Program-made: the position numbers and the translations under genes
Shown: in pieces, positions 52,379-60,929 of the stretch
Layout of the letters: each line of letters starts with the position of its first letter
Position numbering within the stretch: position 1 is the stretch's first letter
From: JACKAL01 sp964400355
GTDB lineage: Bacteria > Bdellovibrionota > Bdellovibrionia > Bdellovibrionales > JAGQZY01
DNA: 64,000 nucleotides
Direction: 5' to 3'
NCBI GenBank assembly: GCA_964400355.1
Contig: CAYNTO010000003.1
Location: 111,109 to 175,108 of the forward strand
The notes under the pieces: model-generated
What the model was told of the DNA's origin: nothing
Seen by the model: the letters and a program-made list of their open reading frames with translations, nothing else
The model's database searches: none

Positions 52379-53053
52379 ATGCCTGTGAACCATTTTCGCT
52401 CGTTCGCATTTTTAATCGCGCTTGTGGCGTGTTCTTTTTATTCATACTGGCTCAGTGATAAAGAGTTTGAGTGGGTTGTGCCTTATCTCGATGAGCGCGC
52501 ACCTGCGGCCGTTCGCGAATCTGCCGACTATAAAGCTTTGATTGGAAAACCACTGCGCATATTTAAGCGCGATGCAGTGGCCGAATCCATCGATGTGCAG
52601 TCCCATCAGGGCAAACATCATATTTCTTTTGGTCAGTTCGCCACCGATGGCACCAAAGGTCCCAACTTAATGTGTATCGAATACCCATTTATAAAAGTGG
52701 CCTTGCAAGGGGAGGGGATGGCTGTTGCCGGTAAACAACCACAAATGTTTATCGTCGTTCCTTGCAAAACTGACGCGAGGAACTCGGACATGGTCAGCCA
52801 GATCGAGTTGCCTTTTGCGGAACTTTACCGGAAGCCAGCGCAGGAAGGTCAGTATTCGATTCCTCAAAACAACTCCTCAGCGGAGATTTACTTGCGCAAT
52901 GTGTTTGGCACTTGGCCCAAGCAGTGGCAGGTGGAATCGATTCAGTTTTTACGCGATACCAATGATATCGATGCGCAAGCACCGGAAGAAATTTCCAATT
53001 CCGAAATTTTAAAAAATCGCGGTGAACCAATTCTTATAAACATACGGCTCTGA
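52379..53053 (+). CDS. Exported protein of unknown function after gshA
   Basis: About 224 residues with a hydrophobic N-terminus (SFAFLIALVACSFYSYWL), probably a membrane anchor since no clear cleavage site follows. The rest is mixed alpha/beta (KHHISFGQFATDGTKGPNLMCIEYPFIKVALQGEGMA). No family recognised. Start uncertain: the ATG at 52379 has GGGGG only 2 bases before it; a GTG at 52370 would add three residues. Same strand and direction as gshA, 27 bases downstream. Confidence 0.55.
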   Translation: MPVNHFRSFAFLIALVACSFYSYWLSDKEFEWVVPYLDERAPAAVRESADYKALIGKPLRIFKRDAVAESIDVQSHQGKHHISFGQFATDGTKGPNLMCIEYPFIKVALQGEGMAVAGKQPQMFIVVPCKTDARNSDMVSQIELPFAELYRKPAQEGQYSIPQNNSSAEIYLRNVFGTWPKQWQVESIQFLRDTNDIDAQAPEEISNSEILKNRGEPILINIRL

Positions 53054-53111
53054 GTCTCCCAGCAACGCACATCGCCTTTTATTGACGAAGGGCTCTTCGG
53101 ATTTCACACTC

Positions 53112-53819
53112 ATGGGGATGAAAAAATGGACCTCTGCCTGCGTGGTGTGCGCGCTCGCACTTATTCCAATAGTTGCGATCACACCGGCGTCTGCCGACAA
53201 ATCCAAGACCTCGCGCTTTTCCTACACAACGGATTGGACCTCGCGCAATACCACTCGCTGGGAAAAAATGTTTGCGTCGCTCAGAAATCAGCAAAATTTA
53301 AAATATTTAGAAATCGGCGTGTACGAGGGACGCACGTTGATTTGGGTGATGAAAACCCTTTTGCCCCATTCCTCCACGCGCGCCACGGCTATTGATATTT
53401 TTGATGGCGATCTGCAGTCCCGCTTCGAAAAGAATCTCGCGGCCTCTGGTATTGATTCCCACCGAGTAGAGATAATAAAAGGCCCGTCGCAGTCCAAGCT
53501 CAAATCTCTGGTTGAGGAAAGCTATGACCTTATTTACGTGGACGGTGATCATCGTGGATCGGCTGTGATGGCCGATGCAGTGCTTGGCTGGTCACTGCTC
53601 AAGCATGGCGGGTATATGGTTTTTGATGATTATGAGCTGCAGTACTTTTCTCTCGAAGAGGAAAACGCCACCATTGCTATAGATACGTTTGTGCGACTGT
53701 ATCACAAGGAACTGCGCGTGGTTCACAAAGGCTATCAATACGTAGTGCAAAAACAAAAGATGTCCAATGTTCCTGCCAATATATCAGAAAGCGATCCGGT
53801 TAAATTCACGAAGCGTTAG
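53112..53819 (+). CDS. Exported class I methyltransferase-like protein
   Basis: About 235 residues. The SAM-binding motif I is LEIGVYEGRTL, followed by IDIFD, and YDLIYVDGDH is the acidic motif of the Methyltransf_24 family. The N-terminus MGMKKWTSACVVCALALIPIVAITPASAD is a classic signal peptide with AxA cleavage. A methyltransferase outside the cytoplasm would lack SAM, so either the signal is an anchor or the domain has another task. Start may also be the ATG at 53118. Same orientation as the gshA group. Confidence 0.7.
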   Translation: MGMKKWTSACVVCALALIPIVAITPASADKSKTSRFSYTTDWTSRNTTRWEKMFASLRNQQNLKYLEIGVYEGRTLIWVMKTLLPHSSTRATAIDIFDGDLQSRFEKNLAASGIDSHRVEIIKGPSQSKLKSLVEESYDLIYVDGDHRGSAVMADAVLGWSLLKHGGYMVFDDYELQYFSLEEENATIAIDTFVRLYHKELRVVHKGYQYVVQKQKMSNVPANISESDPVKFTKR

Positions 53820-53837
53820 CTGTTGTAGCCGGCTTTA

Positions 53838-53859
53838 CCGAGCTTATTTATAAGCTCGG
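53838..53859. other. Hairpin overlapping the 3' end of pepA
   Basis: Perfect stem CCGAGCTTA/TAAGCTCGG with loop TTTA, spanning the pepA stop codon and the convergent end of the methyltransferase gene. There is no T-run, so it is probably a bidirectional weak terminator or an mRNA-end stabiliser. Confidence 0.45.
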
Positions 53860-55334
53860 GCCATTTCGATAAAGGTACGAACAATCGCGCCCGATGCGCC
53901 TTTGGTAGTGATGTACGGCAAGCGTCCACTCACGTTCCAAGCTGTGCCGGCAATGTCGAAGTGAGCCCACGGAATATCTTTATCCACGAACGACTCTAAA
54001 AAGGCCGCAGCTGTCGCACTGCCGGCATTGCGGCTCGGCGCTAAGTTTGTAAGATCCGCGTAGTAGCCCTTCATGTCTTTGGCGTGATCGTCGGTCATTG
54101 GCATGTGCCACACAGCTTCGCCACATGTGGTGGCGGCGCTATTGATCTTTTTTACGAGTGCATCGTTGCGCGAAAAGAATCCTGTATGGGTATTACCCAG
54201 CGCAATCATCATCGCTCCCGTAAGTGTGGCGGCATCTAAGATCATTCCTGGTTTTTGTTCGCTCGCATACACAAGAGCATCGGCCAATATCAAACGGCCT
54301 TCGGCATCGGTGTTGTTGATCTCGATGGTCTTGCCGTTGCGGGCCGCGCGAATGTCGCCCGGCTTGTTGGCGGAGGGACCAGGCATATTTTCGGTAGCGG
54401 CCACAAGACCAATCACATTGACGTTGAGCTTGAGTTTACCGATGGCGGACATCGCGGCGATCACCGCGGCGCCACCACACATGTCGTACTTCATTTCTTC
54501 CATTCCCGCACTCGGTTTAATGGAAATACCTCCGCTGTCAAATGTGAGCCCTTTACCGACGAGTGCGAGTGGCTTTTGTTTGGCATTGCCACCTTTGTAT
54601 TCCATGATGATGAACTTCGGCTCCTGGTCGCTGCCTAAGGAGACGCCGAGAAAGGAATCCATTTTTTCTTTGGCGATGCGGGCTTTATCCCAAATGGTCA
54701 CTTTGATTTTTGTACCTTTAGCTGCATCTTGCGCCTCTTTCGCCAGTTGCGTGGGCGTCATGTAATTGCCCGGGCAATCGCCGAGATAGCGGGCAAAGTT
54801 GGTGGCCTCAGCAACAACCACACTGGCGTCGGCAATTTTATTGAGAGTTGCGGAATACTTTTCCACAGCGATCTCGACGTTATCCACAGGGACTTCGTTT
54901 TTATCGGCGGCTTTAAAGGCCGTGAATTTGTAATTTGCTAGCAACAGTCCCTCGGTGAAACCAATGACCGCATCAGTGGGATTCATGGAGCTCGGTGCAC
55001 AAACGCGAATGCCTTTTACTTTTTCCGCTTGGGCCACTTTTAATAGGGCTCCACTCCAGCGGCGCGCGTTCTCAGCGGAGTATTTTTTGCTAGCACCTTC
55101 GCCCATGACGTACACGCTGGGTTGGCCTTTGAGTCCACGTATAAAACAGGTTTGTCCCTCTTCGCCTTTGAAGTGTGCCGGCAAGCTCTCAAGCACGGTG
55201 GCTTTGTCCAATTCGGCGGGGAATTTACCGCTAAATGTAGCAACAGAATCGTTCTTTTTCTTTGCTGCATTGGCAAAGACGACGATCAGTTGAGAATTGC
55301 TCTTTGTAGCTGCAGATACCACCGTGAATTTCAT
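53844..55334 (-). CDS. pepA: Leucyl aminopeptidase (M17)
   Basis: 496 residues. The N-terminal domain is followed by the catalytic part with Lys in LVGKGLTFDSGGISIKPSAGMEEMKYDM and the metal-binding NTDAEGRLILADAL, diagnostic of M17. Removes N-terminal residues in the cytoplasm with two metal ions. AAGGAG lies 5 bases before the ATG. Transcribed alone, convergent with the methyltransferase-like gene and divergent from clpP. Confidence 0.96.
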   Translation of the reverse strand: MKFTVVSAATKSNSQLIVVFANAAKKKNDSVATFSGKFPAELDKATVLESLPAHFKGEEGQTCFIRGLKGQPSVYVMGEGASKKYSAENARRWSGALLKVAQAEKVKGIRVCAPSSMNPTDAVIGFTEGLLLANYKFTAFKAADKNEVPVDNVEIAVEKYSATLNKIADASVVVAEATNFARYLGDCPGNYMTPTQLAKEAQDAAKGTKIKVTIWDKARIAKEKMDSFLGVSLGSDQEPKFIIMEYKGGNAKQKPLALVGKGLTFDSGGISIKPSAGMEEMKYDMCGGAAVIAAMSAIGKLKLNVNVIGLVAATENMPGPSANKPGDIRAARNGKTIEINNTDAEGRLILADALVYASEQKPGMILDAATLTGAMMIALGNTHTGFFSRNDALVKKINSAATTCGEAVWHMPMTDDHAKDMKGYYADLTNLAPSRNAGSATAAAFLESFVDKDIPWAHFDIAGTAWNVSGRLPYITTKGASGAIVRTFIEMARAYK

Positions 55335-55415
55335 AGGAACTCCTTATAAATAAGGCAGTAAATTAGCACAAATCTGGCGCAATCAGCTAGCGCTAAGGTG
55401 CAGCGTCACCGGACA

Positions 55416-55532
55416 GGTGCCAGGCACCTTTTAGTTTAGCAAAGCGTCAGCCCGGACATGTGCCAGCCCTATTGTGGTCGAGCCGAGCGTTACTTCGAGC
55501 CGCTGCGCTCGACCAAAAAAATGCCTGGCACC
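55416..55532. repeat. REP/BIME-like palindromic repeat region
   Basis: Between pepA and clpP. GGTGCCAGGCACC (55416-55428) is palindromic around one base; TGCCTGGCACC (55522-55532) is a partial copy in opposite orientation. The segment CCGGACA-N-GTGCCAG occurs twice as a direct repeat (from about 55409 and 55452). Between them GGTCGAGC (55476-55483) pairs with GCTCGACC (55507-55514), followed by seven A. The layout is like REP elements in inverted pairs, mobilised by RAYT transposases in other bacteria. No transposase is nearby. Confidence 0.6.
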
Positions 55533-55669
55533 AGCGAAGTCCTGGGCTTGAGTCTGGGAGGAGAGTCCGGTATCGTTTCAGATGGTGTCAACTGGTCCGC
55601 ACCTATGTCTGAAATGCCTGAATTCGGGGTTTTGGCCTTAAAAACGTTGGGTTTTTTCCCGATGAGACC

Positions 55670-55699
55670 TTGTCAACATCCATAGACAGCGCATATTTA
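55670..55699 (+). promoter_or_regulatory. Promoter of clpP-clpX
   Basis: TTGTCA (55670-55675), 18-base spacer, TATTTA (55694-55699). It lies 17 bases before the clpP ATG, so the leader is short and contains GGGAG. Confidence 0.55.
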
Positions 55700-55716
55700 G
55701 GCGGGAGTTTTAAATT

Positions 55717-56343
55717 ATGAAAGACGAAATGAATACTTTAGTTCCGATAGTGATCGAGCAAACCTCTCGTGGAGAGCGTAGCTATGACATCTATTCGCGC
55801 CTATTAAAAGATCGCATTATCATCCTCGGCACTCAGATCAATGACGCCGTTGCCAACAATGTGATTGCACAGATGCTGTTCTTGGAGGCAGATAATCCAG
55901 AAAAGGACATTCAACTGTACATCAACTCACCGGGAGGCAGTGTTACCTCTGGTTTGGGTATTTACGACATTATGCAATTCGTAAAGTGCGAAGTTTCTAC
56001 AACGTGTATTGGTCTTGCCGCCAGCATGGGCTCATTCCTGCTGATGGCCGGTGCTCCGGGTAAGCGATTTGCGCTTCCCAACTCACGCGTCATGATCCAT
56101 CAACCGCTCATTAGCGGTGGTCTCGCTGGTCAAGCCAGCGATATCGAAATTCACGCGCGTGAATTGATCAAAACCAAAAAACTTCTAACAGAGATCTATC
56201 AACATCATACCGGTCAGTCGTATGAAACATTGGATAAAGCCATGGATCGCGACAATTATAAAACCGCTCAAGAGGCTAAAGATTTCGGCCTGGTGGATCA
56301 CGTTGTTCAATTTAGAAAAGCGAAAAAGGAAAACAATAAATGA
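55717..56343 (+). CDS. clpP: ATP-dependent Clp protease, proteolytic subunit
   Basis: 208 residues. Catalytic triad Ser in AASMGS, His in VMIHQP, Asp in MDRDN. VPIVIEQTSRGERSYDIYSRLLKDRII is the standard beginning. Degrades proteins fed by ClpX. GGGAG lies about 9 bases before the ATG; MNTLVP (55729) is a possible second start. Overlaps clpX by 4 bases. Confidence 0.97.
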   Translation: MKDEMNTLVPIVIEQTSRGERSYDIYSRLLKDRIIILGTQINDAVANNVIAQMLFLEADNPEKDIQLYINSPGGSVTSGLGIYDIMQFVKCEVSTTCIGLAASMGSFLLMAGAPGKRFALPNSRVMIHQPLISGGLAGQASDIEIHARELIKTKKLLTEIYQHHTGQSYETLDKAMDRDNYKTAQEAKDFGLVDHVVQFRKAKKENNK

Positions 56344-57638
56344 GTAGACGAGAAGGTACAAACGGCAGCCTGTTAAGATGTAGCTTCTGCGGCAAGAACC
56401 AGAATGAGGTTAAGAAACTCATTGCTGGTCCTGGCGTCTACATTTGTGATGAGTGTATAGATCTGTGTACAGACATAATCGAGGAAGAAAAGGGCCGCGA
56501 CGACAACACGACGCAAGCTTTTAAAGTTCCTAAACCGTCGGAGATCAAAACGTTTCTTGACGAGTACGTGATTGGCCAAAGCCAAGCGAAAAAAGCCATC
56601 GCGGTAGCGGTACACAACCACTACAAGCGTATCAATCACTTAAAGGGCCGTAAAAAAGACGATGTGGAAATCGCCAAGAGCAACATTCTTCTCGTTGGTC
56701 CTACGGGTTCAGGAAAAACGTATATCGCGCAAACGGTGGCGAAAATCCTTAACGTTCCCTTTGCGATGGCTGATGCCACAGCATTAACGGAAGCCGGCTA
56801 TGTGGGTGAGGATGTGGAGAACGTGGTTCTCAACCTCTTACAGGCGGCAGATTACGATATCGAAAAAGCTCAGCGCGGTGTGATTTACATCGATGAGATC
56901 GATAAAATTTCTAGAAAATCAGAGAATCCTTCGATCACGCGCGACGTGAGCGGGGAAGGTGTGCAGCAGGCGCTCTTAAAGATACTAGAGGGCACGGTTG
57001 CAAATCTTCCGCCGAAGGGTGGCCGTAAACATCCACAACAAGAGTTCATCCAGGTGGATACGACAAACATTTTGTTCATCGTGGGCGGCGCTTTTGTGGG
57101 ATTGGATAAAATCGTTGAAAACCGCATTTCCAACAAGACACTGGGGATCACTGCGGAGATTAAAACGCAAAAAGAAAAAGAAATGCATGGCGAGCACAAT
57201 CCATTGCGCCGTTTGGAACCTACGGATTTGGCCAAGTTCGGCTTGATCCCAGAGTTCATTGGGCGCTTACCGGTTGTTACAGTTTTGGATGAATTGGATG
57301 AGACGGCATTGGTCGACATCTTAGTTAAGCCAAAGAACGCGCTCGTGAAGCAGTATCAAAAGCTGTTCTCTTTTGAGAATGTACAGCTGGAATTTACGCC
57401 TCAGGCTCTCAACGCAATTGCGCGCCAGGCGCTTGATCGTAAAACGGGTGCCCGTGGTCTTCGCGGTGTTATAGAAAACGCCATGCTAGACCTCATGTAC
57501 GACATCCCTTCAACGGGCAATGTCAAACACGTGACTATCGACGAAGACGTGATTCTCGGAAAAGGTCAACCAAAATTGGTTCATAAGACCGAAGAAGAGA
57601 CAAAAAAAGAGAAGGCTTCGGGCGTTGAAAGCGCTTAA
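56340..57638 (+). CDS. clpX: ClpX, ATPase and unfoldase
   Basis: 432 residues. The N-terminal zinc finger (CSFCGKN ... CDECIDLC), Walker A GPTGSGKT, Walker B VIYIDEIDKI and the sensor regions are complete. The ClpP-docking loop that usually reads [LIV]-G-F reads LGI in the segment NKTLGITAE. Start overlaps clpP (ATGA), so subunits are coupled. Confidence 0.96.
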   Translation: MSRREGTNGSLLRCSFCGKNQNEVKKLIAGPGVYICDECIDLCTDIIEEEKGRDDNTTQAFKVPKPSEIKTFLDEYVIGQSQAKKAIAVAVHNHYKRINHLKGRKKDDVEIAKSNILLVGPTGSGKTYIAQTVAKILNVPFAMADATALTEAGYVGEDVENVVLNLLQAADYDIEKAQRGVIYIDEIDKISRKSENPSITRDVSGEGVQQALLKILEGTVANLPPKGGRKHPQQEFIQVDTTNILFIVGGAFVGLDKIVENRISNKTLGITAEIKTQKEKEMHGEHNPLRRLEPTDLAKFGLIPEFIGRLPVVTVLDELDETALVDILVKPKNALVKQYQKLFSFENVQLEFTPQALNAIARQALDRKTGARGLRGVIENAMLDLMYDIPSTGNVKHVTIDEDVILGKGQPKLVHKTEEETKKEKASGVESA

Positions 57639-57646
57639 GAAGCCTC

Positions 57647-57676
57647 TTGAATTTCACCAAAATTCCACTGTAAAAT
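57647..57676 (+). promoter_or_regulatory. Candidate promoter of lon
   Basis: TTGAAT (57647-57652), 18-base spacer, TAAAAT (57671-57676), giving a leader of about 145 bases before lon. No match to a CIRCE (TTAGCACTC) or HAIR (CTTGAGT) element. Confidence 0.45.
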
Positions 57677-57727
57677 AAGAAGAGACAGGCGATTGGAGAT
57701 GGCATGCCCCAACTGGGGGTATGTCTT

Positions 57728-57757
57728 TCAGAGTAGCCACTTTTTTTACTACTCTGA
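57728..57757 (+). promoter_or_regulatory. Inverted repeat in the lon leader
   Basis: TCAGAGTAG (57728-57736) and CTACTCTGA (57749-57757), perfect 9-bp arms with a 12-base spacer containing seven T. Fits an operator or a leader hairpin; 67 bases separate it from the lon ATG. Confidence 0.5.
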
Positions 57758-57824
57758 TAACCGAAACTCCCAAAACCATTGTCATTATATCTACCCATGA
57801 TGGGCAGGTAAGAGGAGGAGTTTC

Positions 57825-60290
57825 ATGGCAGGCGAAGAGTATCTCGAGTTACCGTTATTACCGCTGAGAGATCTGATTATTTTTCCGCACATGATGATGC
57901 CGCTGTTTGTGGGGCGTGAGAAGAGCATCAATGCTCTTGAAGAAGCGATGTCAAAACAGATCGACATCGTCTTAGCCGCGCAAAAAGATGCAAAGACAAA
58001 TAATCCGAACCCCGACGAAGTTTATCAAATCGGTACCGTAGGCACGATCATTCAGTTGCTGCGCTTACCGGATGGCACTGTAAAGGTGCTCATCGAGGGC
58101 AAGCGTCGTGCAAAAATCGAAAGCTTTGTCGACGACGACAAATTTTTTAAAGTAAAAGTAAAAGTATTTCCGGAAGAAGCGATCGACGAGCTCGAGTCTA
58201 AGGCTTTGGTGCGTTCGGTAAAAACAACTTTCGAAAAATACGTTAAGTTGAACAAGCGCATTCCGCCAGAAATCCTAATGCGTGTTTCGAGCATCGAAAC
58301 AGCGGGAGAGCTTGCGGACATTATTGTAGCTCAGTTGAATCTTAAGCTCGAAGACAAGCAAAAGCTGCTCGAGCAATTTGATACGACCAAGCGCCTCGAA
58401 GAGCTGCTCGGTATGATGACCAACGAGATCGAAATTCTCGAGGTCGAAAAGAAAATCCGCAGCCGCGTAAAGAAGCAAATGGAGAAGTCTCAAAAAGAGT
58501 ACTATCTCAACGAGCAAATGCAGGCGATCCAAAAAGAACTTGGTGAAAAAGATGATTACCAAGCGGAGCTGATGGAGCTTGAGGAGAAAATCCGCGAAAA
58601 GAAAATGAGCAAAGAAGCCAAAGACAAGAGCTTCAAAGAACTCAAAAAACTCAAAATGATGTCACCAATGAGTGCCGAAGCCGCCGTTGTACGCAACTAC
58701 ATCGACTGGATTCTCTCACTGCCATGGTCGAATTATTCTGAAGAACGCAAAGAGCTTGAGTATGCAGAGAAAGTTCTCAATGAAGACCATTGGGGCCTGG
58801 AGCGCGTTAAAGAACGCATCCTCGAACAAATTGCGGTTCACGTATTGAATGATGACGCTCGCGGTTCGATTCTGTGTTTGGTGGGCCCTCCCGGCGTGGG
58901 AAAAACATCGCTGGCGCGTTCAGTGGCTAAGTCCCTGAACCGCAGCTTCACTCGTATCTCTTTGGGTGGAGTTCGCGATGAAGCGGAAATTCGCGGTCAT
59001 AGAAAAACTTACGTGGGCGCAATGCCAGGAAAAATTATTCAAGCTCTGCGCAAAGTGGAGCATGGCAATCCGCTGATTCTTCTCGATGAGATCGATAAGA
59101 TGAGCAACGATTTCCGTGGCGATCCATCGGCAGCGATGCTTGAGGTTTTGGATCCAGAACAAAACGCCACCTTCCAAGATCACTATATGGAAGTGGAATA
59201 CGATCTTTCCAAGGCGATGTTCTTTACCACGGCCAATTCTCTGCACACGATTCCACGGCCACTTTTGGATCGTATGGAAGTGATCTCTATCGAAGGCTAT
59301 ATCGATAGCGAAAAGATGCATATCGCCAAAAAATATTTATTGCCGAAGCAGCTCAAGATGCACGGTTTAGAAGAGTATAAAATTCAAGTTCCAGATCCTG
59401 TGCTCAAGGACATCGTGAATTTCTACACTCGCGAAGCGGGTGTACGTAATCTCGAGCGTCAGATTGCAAATGTGTGTCGTAAACTTGCTAAAGAGATCGT
59501 GCGCGAAGAGGAGATCCAGCGCCACATGGCTAAGGACAAGAAAAAGCCAACGCGCTCGCAGGTGGGTAAGGGTGCTTCCAAGAAGACCTACGTTATCACT
59601 GCGAAGAAACTCGTGGAACTTCTGGGGCCACATAAGTACAAGCATGGAAAAATCGAGGAAGAAAACGAGATTGGCCTCACGAACGGTATGGCCTATACCG
59701 AAGTGGGCGGCGATCTACTCCCTATCGAAGTGACAGTTGTTCCCGGAAAGGGAAAATTCACGGTCACCGGTCAATTGGGTGATGTGATGAAGGAATCGTG
59801 TTCTGCAGCAATGAGCTACGTGCGCTCACGTGGACCATTGTTTGGCTTGGACAAAGATTTGTTCTTTAACGTCGATATCCACATTCACGTTCCAGAAGGG
59901 GCGATTCCAAAAGATGGTCCGTCTGCGGGCTGCGCGATCACGACAAGTATCGTGTCTGCTATCACCAAAATTCCAGTTCATAGAACTGTGGCGATGACAG
60001 GCGAGATCACTCTGCGCGGCCGCGTACTCCCCATCGGTGGTGTGAAAGAAAAAGTGCTTTCCGCCTATCGCGGGGGAATCAAAACCGTGATTCTGCCGAA
60101 GGAAAACGAAAAGGATCTACGAGATATCCCACAGGAAGTGGTAAAGGATCTCAAGATCGTGCTTGTCGACCACGTCGATCAGGTACTGGTGCACGCGCTC
60201 GATATCCGCCACGCCAAAGACCTCTTCAAAACCACGAAGGACGCTAATCTGGGCCTCAAAGCCCAATACACCGGCCACTCCTACCATTGA
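57825..60290 (+). CDS. lon: Lon, ATP-dependent protease
   Basis: 821 residues. N-terminal substrate-binding domain, AAA+ with Walker A GPPGVGKTS and Walker B LILLDEIDK, and the S16 catalytic domain with Ser in DGPSAGCA and Lys in VKEKVLSAYR. Full length. GAGGAGGAG lies just before the ATG. It degrades misfolded proteins and regulators. Third protease gene in the clpP-clpX-lon block, with its own candidate promoter. Confidence 0.97.
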   Translation: MAGEEYLELPLLPLRDLIIFPHMMMPLFVGREKSINALEEAMSKQIDIVLAAQKDAKTNNPNPDEVYQIGTVGTIIQLLRLPDGTVKVLIEGKRRAKIESFVDDDKFFKVKVKVFPEEAIDELESKALVRSVKTTFEKYVKLNKRIPPEILMRVSSIETAGELADIIVAQLNLKLEDKQKLLEQFDTTKRLEELLGMMTNEIEILEVEKKIRSRVKKQMEKSQKEYYLNEQMQAIQKELGEKDDYQAELMELEEKIREKKMSKEAKDKSFKELKKLKMMSPMSAEAAVVRNYIDWILSLPWSNYSEERKELEYAEKVLNEDHWGLERVKERILEQIAVHVLNDDARGSILCLVGPPGVGKTSLARSVAKSLNRSFTRISLGGVRDEAEIRGHRKTYVGAMPGKIIQALRKVEHGNPLILLDEIDKMSNDFRGDPSAAMLEVLDPEQNATFQDHYMEVEYDLSKAMFFTTANSLHTIPRPLLDRMEVISIEGYIDSEKMHIAKKYLLPKQLKMHGLEEYKIQVPDPVLKDIVNFYTREAGVRNLERQIANVCRKLAKEIVREEEIQRHMAKDKKKPTRSQVGKGASKKTYVITAKKLVELLGPHKYKHGKIEEENEIGLTNGMAYTEVGGDLLPIEVTVVPGKGKFTVTGQLGDVMKESCSAAMSYVRSRGPLFGLDKDLFFNVDIHIHVPEGAIPKDGPSAGCAITTSIVSAITKIPVHRTVAMTGEITLRGRVLPIGGVKEKVLSAYRGGIKTVILPKENEKDLRDIPQEVVKDLKIVLVDHVDQVLVHALDIRHAKDLFKTTKDANLGLKAQYTGHSYH

Positions 60291-60292
60291 GC

Positions 60293-60314
60293 GTGAGGTG
60301 CGAAAGCACCTCAC
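60293..60314 (+). other. GAAA-tetraloop hairpin after lon
   Basis: Perfect 9-bp stem GTGAGGTGC/GCACCTCAC closed by GAAA, starting 3 bases past the lon stop and lying before the main terminator. No T-run. Could protect the mRNA 3' end. Confidence 0.5.
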
Positions 60315-60339
60315 CAAACGCGAATCGAAAGAAGCAGAT

Positions 60340-60367
60340 AAAGGCTTGGGGAAACCCAGGCCTTTTT
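60340..60367 (+). terminator. Rho-independent terminator of lon
   Basis: Stem AAAGGCTTGGG/CCCAGGCCTTT with one G-T pair, loop GAAA, followed by T. It closes the lon unit, facing the convergent small gene. Confidence 0.85.
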
Positions 60368-60371
60368 AATT

Positions 60372-60800
60372 TTACTGTTTTACGCTAGGAGCAAGCTTTT
60401 CACCGCTTGAGGATGCTTCTTTCGTGCAGGACATTTGCTTTGCGTCTCTGAGAGCCCAGCGCAGCTGACGCTCGTAAATGCGAATATCGTCGTTTATGGA
60501 ATCACAGGCTTTTGGTTTGATTTGCTGATGCAATATGCGCGCGATTTTGTTGATATCTGTAGCTGTGCCGATCATGGTCTTAACTTGAGCCAAAGAAACA
60601 TCGCTTTTATTGAGTGCAAGTGCCAGGTTGTTGATGAGTGGTGTGCTGCGATCGGCGGTGCTTCCATTGAAGCAAAGTTTATTTTCGGCTTCGATAAAAC
60701 AGTACTCAGTGCAGTTGATATCATTGTTCGAACAAGGGGTAGTGGTATTGAGGTTTGTGGCTTTAGCGGAAAGTACAATCAAAAATAGGAGTTTTAACAT
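60372..60800 (-). CDS. Small exported Cys-containing protein, unknown
   Basis: 142 residues. A short hydrophobic start (MLKLLFLIVLSAKA) is a likely signal peptide; the mature part has six Cys (TPCSN, NCTEYC, KLCFN, PKACD, MSCTK) and no other motif. Convergent with lon. The terminator before it is shared. No family recognised. Confidence 0.6.
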   Translation of the reverse strand: MLKLLFLIVLSAKATNLNTTTPCSNNDINCTEYCFIEAENKLCFNGSTADRSTPLINNLALALNKSDVSLAQVKTMIGTATDINKIARILHQQIKPKACDSINDDIRIYERQLRWALRDAKQMSCTKEASSSGEKLAPSVKQ

Positions 60801-60929
60801 TTTTTAATTTTACGACGGCCATGATTTGACGGCGAGTCCAGTATTCAACGGTCCAGACTAAACTCCTGATCTGCCGCTAGACAGACAGTTCTCGCCGCTC
60901 ACGGCGCTCGGCCGAAGTACAATCAGGCT

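Noticed and set aside
55470..55521. Hairpin GGTCGAGC/GCTCGACC followed by A-tract as a terminator of pepA or clpP transcripts
   Set aside because: The A-tract follows on the plus strand, so a T-tract would precede the stem on the minus strand. Neither strand gives stem-then-T, so it is treated as part of the repeat region.
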